Virus record (IMG/VR): IMGVR_UViG_3300045747_000019
Span: 1 to 23,191 of that record
Reading direction: 5' to 3' (one strand)
DNA length: 23,191 nucleotides
Source: a virus
Of this stretch, positions 5,827-12,206 are shown one piece after another. The notes under the pieces are model-generated. The model was given only the letters and a program-made list of their open reading frames with translations. It ran no database searches and was not told where the DNA came from. Within the stretch, counting starts at the first letter, position 1, and each line of letters begins with the position of its first letter. Made by a program: the position numbers and the translations under genes.

Positions 5827-6356
5827 AGCACTGGAGGCCTATACCTGGGTATGAGGACTTTTACGAAGTCTCAGACTTGGGTAGGGTGAGATCCAAACCT
5901 AGAATCTTGCCACACAACTATGGCGGGCTGAGAACGACGCCTCAGAAGTACCTAGGCTGTCAAATGCCTAACGGGTATGTTAGATGTATTTTAACTGATG
6001 AGACTGGCCGCAGGAAGAACTTTGACATTCACCGCCTAGTACTTTTGGCGTTTGTAGGGAAGCCTCCAGAAGGTTGCTATACATTGCATGGACCTAGAGG
6101 GCAAACGGTACATGAGCTAAGCAATCTGTCTTACGGAACCCAAAAGCAGAACCTTGCCGACCAAGACAGAGACGGAGTTTTAGTGCACGGCGAAAGAAGC
6201 GGAATGCATAAACTAACTGCAGAGCAGGTCAAATACATCTTTCTTAGTAACGAAGTTGGGATGAGATTAGCGGAGCGATTTGGTGTTACGCCCACCCAAA
6301 TCAGTGCGATCAAACACCGCAAAACTTGGGCAAGGACAACAAAGGATTTAGTATGA
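5814..6356 (+). CDS. NUMOD4/HNH homing-type endonuclease with C-terminal helix-turn-helix
   Basis: 180 residues from ATG at 5814, overlapping the upstream stop by 13 bases; the longer in-frame start at 5760 lies inside the Fe-S nuclease gene. It starts with a NUMOD4-like segment (HWRPIPGYEDFYEVSDLGRV), followed by an HNH_3-like core (DIHRLVLLAF, then LHGPRG and ELSNLSYGTQKQN). The C-terminal part (KLTAEQVKYIFLS, AERFGVTPTQISAIKHRK) is a DNA-binding helix-turn-helix typical of this family. In place of the Asp-Asn pair normally seen after HGP-x-G are Val99-His100, so nuclease activity may be weakened. It ends with TGA overlapping the next ATG (ATGA). It is probably a selfish homing gene. Confidence 0.85.
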   Translation: MSVLEHWRPIPGYEDFYEVSDLGRVRSKPRILPHNYGGLRTTPQKYLGCQMPNGYVRCILTDETGRRKNFDIHRLVLLAFVGKPPEGCYTLHGPRGQTVHELSNLSYGTQKQNLADQDRDGVLVHGERSGMHKLTAEQVKYIFLSNEVGMRLAERFGVTPTQISAIKHRKTWARTTKDLV

Positions 6357-6895
6357 AGCACATAGTCGTAGATCTTGAAACCCTAGGCACAGTTCCTGGC
6401 TGCTCAATTCTGAGCATCGGAGCCGTCTTCTTTGACGGCGAAGACCTCGGTGACGAGTTCTACAAGGTGATCCACCGTCGCAGCTGCGAAGAAGCCGGTC
6501 TCCATGAAGATCCTGATACCATTGCATGGTGGAGCAAGCAAAGCATCGAGGCCACCCAGGTCTTGCGCGATGCCCAGCTCGACGGTCAAAGTACTCTGCA
6601 GTCTGTCTTGACAGAGTTCAACGCTTTCATTAAGCGCGACACGGGCGTCAAAGTCTGGGGTAACGGCGCTGATTTTGATAACCCCATCTTGGCAGTTGCC
6701 TACAAGGCAGTTGGCATGAAGCAGGGGTGGCTCCCGTACAATGGACGCTGCTACCGAACCATGAAGAATGTTGCTGAGCACGTTCCTAAGCTGGAGCGAG
6801 TTGGCACCTATCACAATGCTCTTGATGACGCAAAGTCACAGGCCCTGCATTTGAACACCATCATTCAGCTCAACCCTGGGCTTAAGCTGAAGTGA
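6353..6895 (+). CDS. DnaQ-like 3'-5' exonuclease (DEDDh)
   Basis: 180 residues from ATG at 6353, overlapping the previous TGA; the in-frame start at 6326 is inside the HNH gene. Exonuclease motifs are MKHIVVDLET (D7, E9), GNGADFDNP (D107/D109) and the terminal HNALDDAKSQA (H154 with D158/D159), matching the DEDDh layout of phage exonucleases related to the Rv2179c-type family. It probably degrades or proofreads single-stranded DNA or RNA during phage replication. It lies inside the replication block and overlaps the next gene through GTGA at 6892-6895. Confidence 0.88.
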   Translation: MKHIVVDLETLGTVPGCSILSIGAVFFDGEDLGDEFYKVIHRRSCEEAGLHEDPDTIAWWSKQSIEATQVLRDAQLDGQSTLQSVLTEFNAFIKRDTGVKVWGNGADFDNPILAVAYKAVGMKQGWLPYNGRCYRTMKNVAEHVPKLERVGTYHNALDDAKSQALHLNTIIQLNPGLKLK

Positions 6896-7206
6896 GAGAC
6901 AGAGAAGTTGACGAGGAAGCCAAGTTTGTCCGCGAATGCTGGAAGCGCTGGGGCCTTAAAGTCAGCAAACTTCAAATCATAGGCGACACCGGGTACCCAG
7001 ATCGCGTGGTCTGGTTTCCTGGTGGCAAGCCCATCTTCATAGAGTTCAAGCGTGAAGGCTATGAGCCAGAACCTAAGCAAGTAGAGATCCACGCAGAACT
7101 AAAGCGATTGGGTTACCATGTCGAAACACACACCAATGCAAATAGAGCTCTTCAAACCATCGGCAAAGCCGTGGAAACCTCATCTTTATCAAAAGAAGGC
7201 TGTTAA
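6892..7206 (+). CDS. VRR-NUC domain nuclease
   Basis: 104 residues. The start is GTG at 6892 (GTGA overlap with the previous stop); no later in-frame Met precedes the domain. The VRR-NUC signature is clear: GYPDRVV with D37, FIEFKREG with E51 and K53, then EPKQVEI with Q63, and LKRLGYHV. These are compact PD-(D/E)XK-fold nucleases commonly encoded beside SNF2-like helicases in phages. Here the helicase start at 7118 lies within this gene, giving an 89-base overlap in another frame and suggesting coupled expression. It is likely a structure-specific nuclease for recombination or replication intermediates. Confidence 0.88.
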   Translation: MRDREVDEEAKFVRECWKRWGLKVSKLQIIGDTGYPDRVVWFPGGKPIFIEFKREGYEPEPKQVEIHAELKRLGYHVETHTNANRALQTIGKAVETSSLSKEGC

Positions 7207-8620
7207 ATTCCTGCTAGAGCACGGAGCAGCGGGCTTGCTTCTGTCGCCCGGCCTTGGGAAATCATCAATAACGCTAGCCGCGATAAAGTTGCTAATCAAA
7301 GCCAAGGTAGCTTCTAAGATCTTGGTTATTGCTCCTCTGCGCGTAGCCCACAGTACATGGCCTGGAGAAGCAACCAAATGGCTTGACTTCAAAGACCTTA
7401 AGATGGTGGTACTCCACGGCCCTGATAAAGAAGCTCTTCTAAAGTCTGAAGCCGACATCTACGTAATAAACCCTGAGGGCCTTGACTGGTTGCTAGGAGT
7501 CACCAAAACGAAGTCCATAAGGACTGGAAAAAACACTGTCACGGCCGATGTAAAAAAGTTCAAAAAATTGGATTTTGACACTTTGGTCATAGATGAACTC
7601 ACAAAATTTAAAAACCACAGCTCAGACCGCTTTAAGGCAATGAAGCAGGTCCTTCACCTGTTCAAACGACGCTGGGGCTTGACAGGGTCGCCCGCGGCCA
7701 ACGGGCTGCTTCAGCTGTTTGGCCAGATGTATATGCTCGACCAGGGAAATGCTCTAGGCCAGTATGTGATGCACTATCAAAAAACCTACTTCACACCAGC
7801 GTGGAACGGATTTGGATGGGACATCAAGCCAGGCGGCGAGGACCAGATTTATGAAAAGATCAGCCCACTGTGCCTACGGATGGCGGCAGAAGATTATCTA
7901 GACATGCCTCAGTTGATTGAAAACATCATCAGAGTAGAGATGCCTGAGAAGGCGTTCCTGCAGTACCTCAACATGGAGAACAACCTTGTTGCCCAGATGG
8001 ACTCGGGCAAAGTGACTGCTAAGACGGCAGGTGTCTCTATGGGGAAGTGCAGGCAGATGGCCTCTGGTGCGGTATTCCTTACGCCAGAAGTGACTGGGCT
8101 GTTGAAGCCACCAAAGACCAAGCGCGACTGGGCTGAGATTCATACTGTGAAGATAGAAGCCCTTGAAGACCTGATAGAAGAATTGCAGGGGAGCCCACTA
8201 CTAGTGGCCTATGAGTTTGAGCACGACATGGAGAGACTACGCAAAGCCTTTCCGACCGCAGTCTTTGCATCTGACTACCAAGCCAAGGACTTCAAGAAGC
8301 TAGAAGACAAGTGGAACAGAGGTGAAATCGAGGTCCTGTTTGGGCAGCCACAGGGACTTAGCCATGGTTTGAACCTGCAAGAAGCTGGCTACCATGTAGC
8401 ATGGTTTACGCTGACTTGGGATGGAGAGATTTATGAGCAGTTTATCAAGCGTGTTCTCCGCCAAGGCAACAAGAGCAAAAAGGTCTTCGTGCATGTCATT
8501 CTGTGTGATAACACAGTAGACCTAGTAGTATGGAATAGTTTACACACGAAGGAAAAGGTGCAGCAAAACCTTTTTGATGGTCTTGAGAAACTCTCAAAAT
8601 CACGTCGCCAACGATCATAA
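7118..8620 (+). CDS. SNF2-type DEAD-like helicase/ATPase
   Basis: About 500 residues. ATG at 7118 begins MSKHTPMQIELF; ATG at 7136 is an alternative, and neither has a strong ribosome site. Helicase motifs: Q-like PHLYQKKAV, Walker A SPGLGKSS (about 43-50), motif Ia IAPLRV, Walker B VIDELTKF (about 157-164), motif III LTGSPAANG (about 188-196), motif V SHGLNLQ (about 414-420) and motif VI QFIKRVLRQGNK (about 440-451). It belongs to the superfamily 2 SNF2-like phage helicases that travel with VRR-NUC nucleases. It probably translocates on DNA for replication or recombination. The gene ends at TAA 8618-8620, followed by a possible promoter region. Confidence 0.92.
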   Translation: MSKHTPMQIELFKPSAKPWKPHLYQKKAVKFLLEHGAAGLLLSPGLGKSSITLAAIKLLIKAKVASKILVIAPLRVAHSTWPGEATKWLDFKDLKMVVLHGPDKEALLKSEADIYVINPEGLDWLLGVTKTKSIRTGKNTVTADVKKFKKLDFDTLVIDELTKFKNHSSDRFKAMKQVLHLFKRRWGLTGSPAANGLLQLFGQMYMLDQGNALGQYVMHYQKTYFTPAWNGFGWDIKPGGEDQIYEKISPLCLRMAAEDYLDMPQLIENIIRVEMPEKAFLQYLNMENNLVAQMDSGKVTAKTAGVSMGKCRQMASGAVFLTPEVTGLLKPPKTKRDWAEIHTVKIEALEDLIEELQGSPLLVAYEFEHDMERLRKAFPTAVFASDYQAKDFKKLEDKWNRGEIEVLFGQPQGLSHGLNLQEAGYHVAWFTLTWDGEIYEQFIKRVLRQGNKSKKVFVHVILCDNTVDLVVWNSLHTKEKVQQNLFDGLEKLSKSRRQRS

Positions 8621-8662
8621 CTATGATACAATAATCATATCATCATGCTGAGGAACATTTAA
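8605..8662 (+). promoter_or_regulatory. possible promoter with inverted repeat and mini-ORF leader
   Basis: A weak -10 TACAAT (8627-8632) lies 16 bases after TCGCCA (8605-8610). TATGAT (8622-8627) and ATCATA (8634-8639) form an inverted repeat over it. ATAATCA followed by CATG resembles the promoters at 992 and 12194. ATG at 8645 opens a five-codon ORF (MLRNI) whose TAA overlaps the ATG of the next gene. Confidence 0.4.
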
Positions 8663-9261
8663 TGCCAATTCACTTCCCCGCCGTTTGTGCAGACCGGGAG
8701 CGCCGTACATGCTTAGCATTGGACGGATCAGGAAGCACGGTACAATTCATTCCCCTAAGCATTGAAAACGGTTTTCAAATCGAGTCAATGCCAAGGAAGA
8801 CATTCGACGAGGTGTACAAACACCTTGAAGATTACCCACCGGCTCGGTGTGCTACGCTCTACGCGCAGTATGCCATGTCAGTGGGTGCGACAGCGGAGGC
8901 CATGGAAGCTCTTGGCCGTATTACTAAACTCACACAAAAGGAAATTGAAATGGCTACTGCCAAGAAGGCGCCGACTGCCAAAGTCGAAAAGGTCACTGCT
9001 GAAAAGCCGGCAAAAGTTGCTAAGGTGGCCGCAGAAAAGGCTGAGAAGCCAGCAAAGAAAACCGGCGTCTCGGCCGCTCAGATGTTCCGTGACCTGATCA
9101 TGGCTGGAAATTTGTCTGACGCCAAGATCTTTGAAAAGGTCCAGGCAGCTCACGGTCTTTCCGACGACAAGGCCAGCTACGTTGCATGGTACCGCAAGGA
9201 CATGATTAAAAAGGGCGTCGAGGGCGTGCCAGAAGCTAAGCCTGTCAAAGCAGCCAAGTAA
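8662..9261 (+). CDS. Lys/Ala-rich linker protein with C-terminal small domain (199 aa)
   Basis: ATG at 8662 with GAGGA at 8650-8654. Residues 1-90 form a compact domain beginning MPIHFPAVCADRERR. Residues about 93-133 are a low-complexity Ala/Lys/Val/Pro segment (repeats of AEKPAK and VAKV) like histone-H1-type tails. Residues 134-190 form a helical domain (SAAQMFRDLIMAGNLSDAKI, then YVAWYRKDMIKKG) similar in style to small DNA-binding domains in phage proteins. A nucleic-acid-binding or nucleoid-like role is inferred from charge and layout. It stands at the start of the nucleotide-metabolism block. Confidence 0.65.
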   Translation: MPIHFPAVCADRERRTCLALDGSGSTVQFIPLSIENGFQIESMPRKTFDEVYKHLEDYPPARCATLYAQYAMSVGATAEAMEALGRITKLTQKEIEMATAKKAPTAKVEKVTAEKPAKVAKVAAEKAEKPAKKTGVSAAQMFRDLIMAGNLSDAKIFEKVQAAHGLSDDKASYVAWYRKDMIKKGVEGVPEAKPVKAAK

Positions 9262-9298
9262 CCTGTTACAACACAATTTGCTGAGGATCCAGAACACC

Positions 9299-10063
9299 AT
9301 GGCTACTGCACACCGTAAAGAAAAGAATCGCGATGACCGTGAGTACGACACCACCCAGCTCCATGCTAACGGGCACGGGAAAACGCTGGGCCGGGACTAC
9401 TCAGCCCACTTCTGGCGCTGGAGTTTTGCCCGCCGCTTCATTACGGTCAAAGACCGAGTCCTTGAGATTGGCTGCGGCGAAGACAAACCGCTGAGCAAGA
9501 TCTTGACTGGCGGCGCTGCTCCTCACGTGCTGCACTACACTGGCGTGGACTTGAACAAGCTCAAGCCATCTGCCGCAGGCCGCCTAAACTTCATTGGCGA
9601 GTTCAACTTCGTGGAACGTTACAAGGAGTTGCTCAAAGGCGAAAATGCCGGCGGCTTTGACGTCATTGTTCACTTTGAAGTCATTGAACACATGAAGGTC
9701 GAGCATGGCGCCAAAATGCTCAAAGCATGTTTCTCCGCCCTGAAGTCTGGTGGTATCATGCTCATGTCAACCCCTTGTTATGATGGAGTGCGCCATGCCG
9801 CCAACCACATCCACGAATATGAAGTCCCCGAACTTCAGAAAGCAACTGAAAAAGCTGGCTTCCGGGTTGAAACCCGCTACGGCACCTTCATGGACATCAA
9901 GCATATCGGGAAGGCGGAAACGGACAGAGCCGGGAAGTCTGCGATTGCTGAGGTCCGAAAAGCTCTCTCGGCGTACTATGACAATGATGCAATTAGTTGC
10001 CTCTTTGCTCCACTCTACCCCGACGATGCACGGAACAACCTGTGGGTCTGCATCAAGCCATGA
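9299..10063 (+). CDS. class I SAM-dependent methyltransferase
   Basis: About 254 residues from ATG at 9299; the in-frame TTG at 9278 lacks a better site, and GAGGA lies at 9283-9287. Motif I is VLEIGCGEDKPL, the acidic loop is YTGVDLN, and FDVIVHFEVIEHM and ALKSGGIMLMSTP match motifs IV-VI of UbiG/Methyltransf_11-type enzymes. There is no DPPY/NPPY or PCQ motif, so it is probably not a classical DNA adenine- or cytosine-C5 methyltransferase. Its substrate could be a small molecule or a modified nucleotide. It opens the cluster of MazG-like, Nmad1-like, hydroxymethylase-like and dCMP deaminase genes, with which it overlaps as ATGA at 10060. Confidence 0.85.
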   Translation: MATAHRKEKNRDDREYDTTQLHANGHGKTLGRDYSAHFWRWSFARRFITVKDRVLEIGCGEDKPLSKILTGGAAPHVLHYTGVDLNKLKPSAAGRLNFIGEFNFVERYKELLKGENAGGFDVIVHFEVIEHMKVEHGAKMLKACFSALKSGGIMLMSTPCYDGVRHAANHIHEYEVPELQKATEKAGFRVETRYGTFMDIKHIGKAETDRAGKSAIAEVRKALSAYYDNDAISCLFAPLYPDDARNNLWVCIKP

Positions 10064-10482
10064 GCCCCCTTACATTCATTAAGCGTAAGTTCTTCTATGA
10101 TGAGATGGAAGACGTCAAGGCGTTCTACGAAAAGTTTGAGCAGCCCATGTCTTCCATCCCGACTCAGGATTTGGTTACGCCTACCCGGCTTATTGAGCGC
10201 ATCAATTTCATGCAGGAAGAGCTTGATGAGTTCAAAGAAGGCGCAGCTACGCGCGACATGGCCCTCATGGCAGACTCTTTGATCGACCTGGTGTACGTCG
10301 TCAAAGGTACTGCCATCGAGATGGGCCTTCCATGGGAAGAACTCTGGATGGACGTGCAACGTGCAAATATGGCTAAGGTAATTGGCCAGACCAAGCGTGG
10401 CATCCAAATAGATGTGGCAAAACCTCCAGGATGGGTAGGTCCTAAGACCGAAGCCATTCTGTTTACGTACATGGGGAACTAA
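10060..10482 (+). CDS. MazG-like nucleoside triphosphate pyrophosphohydrolase
   Basis: 140 residues from ATG at 10060, overlapping the methyltransferase stop (ATGA). The core helix pair carries the MazG/PRA-PH metal site: MQEELDEFKEG (E53, E54, E57) followed by MADSLIDLVYVV (D72, D76). Phage members of this all-alpha family hydrolyse (d)NTPs to NMPs plus PPi, often to remove an unmodified nucleotide from the pool. The N-terminal 40 residues (DVKAFYEKFEQP) are also usual in phage forms. Placement next to a hydroxymethylase-like enzyme fits removal of a normal dNTP, but the specificity cannot be read from sequence. Confidence 0.82.
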   Translation: MSPLTFIKRKFFYDEMEDVKAFYEKFEQPMSSIPTQDLVTPTRLIERINFMQEELDEFKEGAATRDMALMADSLIDLVYVVKGTAIEMGLPWEELWMDVQRANMAKVIGQTKRGIQIDVAKPPGWVGPKTEAILFTYMGN

Positions 10483-10863
10483 ATGGCTCGGATAATCAAA
10501 CCTGAAAATGTGTCTCGTCAAGAACCGACCAGTGATGTTCCCACTGAGCTGCTTCTGAAGATCATTGAGAAGCGCGGTGGCCATCCCGGTGCCCTAGCTA
10601 CTGCTGCCCTGCTGTGCATCAAGAAAAGCCAGGATTACAACCATGGGCAATCTACGGATCCTCATACTGTTGACCGCACTGGGTACTTCCCCTTTGGGAC
10701 TACCAGCTATGCACAGATGCTTCATACGAAGACAGAGCGGTTCGTATCGCTTACACGCAAGGCGCAAGATGGCGGTACTTCCACGTTTGAAGGACTGCAC
10801 GATACAGCTTTGGACATCATCAACTACGCCGGCTTTTTCCTGGCAGATCCAAGGACCAAGTGA
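10483..10863 (+). CDS. Nucleotide modification-associated domain 1 (DUF1599) protein
   Basis: 126 residues; ATG at 10483 directly follows the previous TAA. Features match the DUF1599/Nmad1 family: KKSQDYNHG, a YFPFGTTSYAQMLHTKTERFV stretch split over two helices, and the terminal DTALDIINYAGFF. The family was named from its repeated occurrence in phage and bacterial operons for modified DNA bases; its exact reaction is not known to me. Position between MazG-like and hydroxymethylase-like genes agrees with that context. The TGA overlaps the next ATG at 10863. Confidence 0.75.
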   Translation: MARIIKPENVSRQEPTSDVPTELLLKIIEKRGGHPGALATAALLCIKKSQDYNHGQSTDPHTVDRTGYFPFGTTSYAQMLHTKTERFVSLTRKAQDGGTSTFEGLHDTALDIINYAGFFLADPRTK

Positions 10864-11648
10864 TGAACCATTCGTGGCTAACCACCGTTGGCACCATACT
10901 TACACAAGGCCTTAACGTAGAGCCCCGTGGTAAGCGCACTCTGGAAATACCGCAGCATACCGTGACAGTTCCTATGCGCTTGCCAGTCTTGACGGTCCCT
11001 GAGCGCAAGCTCAGTTACCAGTTCATGGCAGCCGAGGCCTACTGGATCCTGTCCGGTGACAACCGAGTTGACGGAATTTCACCGTGGAACAAGCGTATCG
11101 CCGACTTCAGCGACGATGGCAGCACCTTCTTCGGAGCCTACGGGCCGAAGATCTCTGACCAGTTGGACTATGTGATTCGCAAGTTGGCCGAAGACCCTGA
11201 TACTCGTCAAGCTGGTCTGATGATATGGCGAGAAAAACCTCCTCAGACGAAGGATGTTCCATGCACCATCGCCATCTTTGCGTCCATCAGGAATGATCGC
11301 CTCAACCTGTCTGTCTACATGCGGTCGTCTGACGTTTGGTTGGGACTTCCTTATGACGTCTTCAACTTCAGCATGTTGGCCCACTTGATCTGCTGCCGTC
11401 TGAGTTCTCAGAAGAATATTCATGTTTCACCTGGCACTCTTTATTTGACTGCCGCATCGAGTCACTTATATGAGGATCAATGGGCTCAGGCCGAGGCACT
11501 GGTTCAGATGCCAAACGTTGATCGTCAGAATCCAACTCCTGAAATTCTTTTCAAAGAAGAAGAGGCGTTGATGCGAGCCCTCGAGGTTCTTCGTGAAACA
11601 AAGGCGGGTGACGCGTGCCGTTGGTGGGAGCATAAGAATGCGGCCTGA
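10863..11648 (+). CDS. thymidylate-synthase-fold enzyme, probable dCMP (hydroxy)methyltransferase
   Basis: 261 residues from ATG at 10863 (the in-frame GTG at 10860 is less likely). TS-fold features: E58 in AAEAYWILSG, GAYGP (91-95), DTRQAG with R115, catalytic C134 in DVPCTI, MRSSDVWLGLPYD (153-165) and HLY (201-203). In thymidylate synthase the last position of LGLPFN is Asn (E. coli N177), which selects dUMP; here it is D165, as in T4 dCMP hydroxymethylase (Asp179). The MRS-x-D spelling also matches the T4 enzyme rather than QRS-x-D. It probably makes 5-hydroxymethyl- (or methyl-) dCMP using methylene-tetrahydrofolate. Product identity is inferred. Confidence 0.82.
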   Translation: MNHSWLTTVGTILTQGLNVEPRGKRTLEIPQHTVTVPMRLPVLTVPERKLSYQFMAAEAYWILSGDNRVDGISPWNKRIADFSDDGSTFFGAYGPKISDQLDYVIRKLAEDPDTRQAGLMIWREKPPQTKDVPCTIAIFASIRNDRLNLSVYMRSSDVWLGLPYDVFNFSMLAHLICCRLSSQKNIHVSPGTLYLTAASSHLYEDQWAQAEALVQMPNVDRQNPTPEILFKEEEALMRALEVLRETKAGDACRWWEHKNAA

Positions 11649-12198
11649 TCGCGATTCTTGGGCCATGGCCATGGCCGTCCTTACGGCAGAAAGGGCCACG
11701 TGTCTCCGGCGTAAAGTCGGAGCCGTGTTCCTCAATGAGCGCGGTCATGTGCTAGCCACTGGGTACAACGGGGTTGCTTCTGGTCAGAAGCACTGCAATG
11801 AACTGACAGGAGAAGTTCCTAACCCAAGTCTTGAGATGGCTGATGGAAGTTTCAGGCGTGCTGAGCACTGGGAACTCGCTACTGTCAAGGTTCACACCCA
11901 CGCTTGTTCTGGAGCCAAAGCGGCCAGCGGTACCAACCTTGATGGGTGCCAAGCCATACACGCTGAGCAAAATGCCCTTTTACAAACGCGAGACGTCTAC
12001 TCTATCCACACAGCCTACGTGACTGCCAGTCCGTGCATGACATGCACAAAATTGCTCCTGAATACTTCATGCCAGAGAATAGTCTTCCTAGAGGACTACC
12101 CACACTCAGCATCGAAGGAACTCTGGGAGTCATCTGATCGTGAGTGGACTAAGTTAAACTTTAAATACACGGTTACAAATGCAGGGATTAGGTTATAA
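11638..12198 (+). CDS. dCMP deaminase
   Basis: 186 residues from ATG at 11638, overlapping the previous stop by 11 bases. It has the cytidine-deaminase zinc site HAE (H108-E110) and SPCMTC (C133, C136) and the usual start (DSWAMAMAVL, CLRRKVGAVF, GYNGVASG). Between GYNG and HAE there is an extended segment (about 54-105) with C53, H86, H88, C90 and C104 that could bind a second metal, as in T4-type enzymes. It converts dCMP to dUMP, feeding thymidylate synthesis and draining dCMP beside a probable hydroxymethylase. The stop TAA lies within the -10 box of the next gene's promoter. Confidence 0.92.
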   Translation: MRPDRDSWAMAMAVLTAERATCLRRKVGAVFLNERGHVLATGYNGVASGQKHCNELTGEVPNPSLEMADGSFRRAEHWELATVKVHTHACSGAKAASGTNLDGCQAIHAEQNALLQTRDVYSIHTAYVTASPCMTCTKLLLNTSCQRIVFLEDYPHSASKELWESSDREWTKLNFKYTVTNAGIRL

Positions 12199-12206
12199 TC
12201 AATGCA
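12172..12206 (+). promoter_or_regulatory. sigma70-type promoter, predicted leaderless start
   Basis: GTTACA (12172-12177), a 16-base spacer and perfect TATAAT (12194-12199). The predicted start, seven bases on, is 12206, the A of the ATG of the deacetylase gene, so the mRNA may be leaderless. The -10 and following bases are nearly identical to those at 992-1009. It lies within the end of the dCMP deaminase gene. Confidence 0.65.

Noticed and set aside
9262-9298. Promoter in the short gap before the methyltransferase
   Set aside because: TTACAA and AT-rich bases are present but there is no -10 box at an acceptable distance; only the ribosome-site motif is supported.
12179-12205. Longer deacetylase start at ATG 12179
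   Set aside because: It lies upstream of the -10 box, has no ribosome site, and the extra residues (MQGLGYNQC) are read from promoter sequence and the deaminase end.
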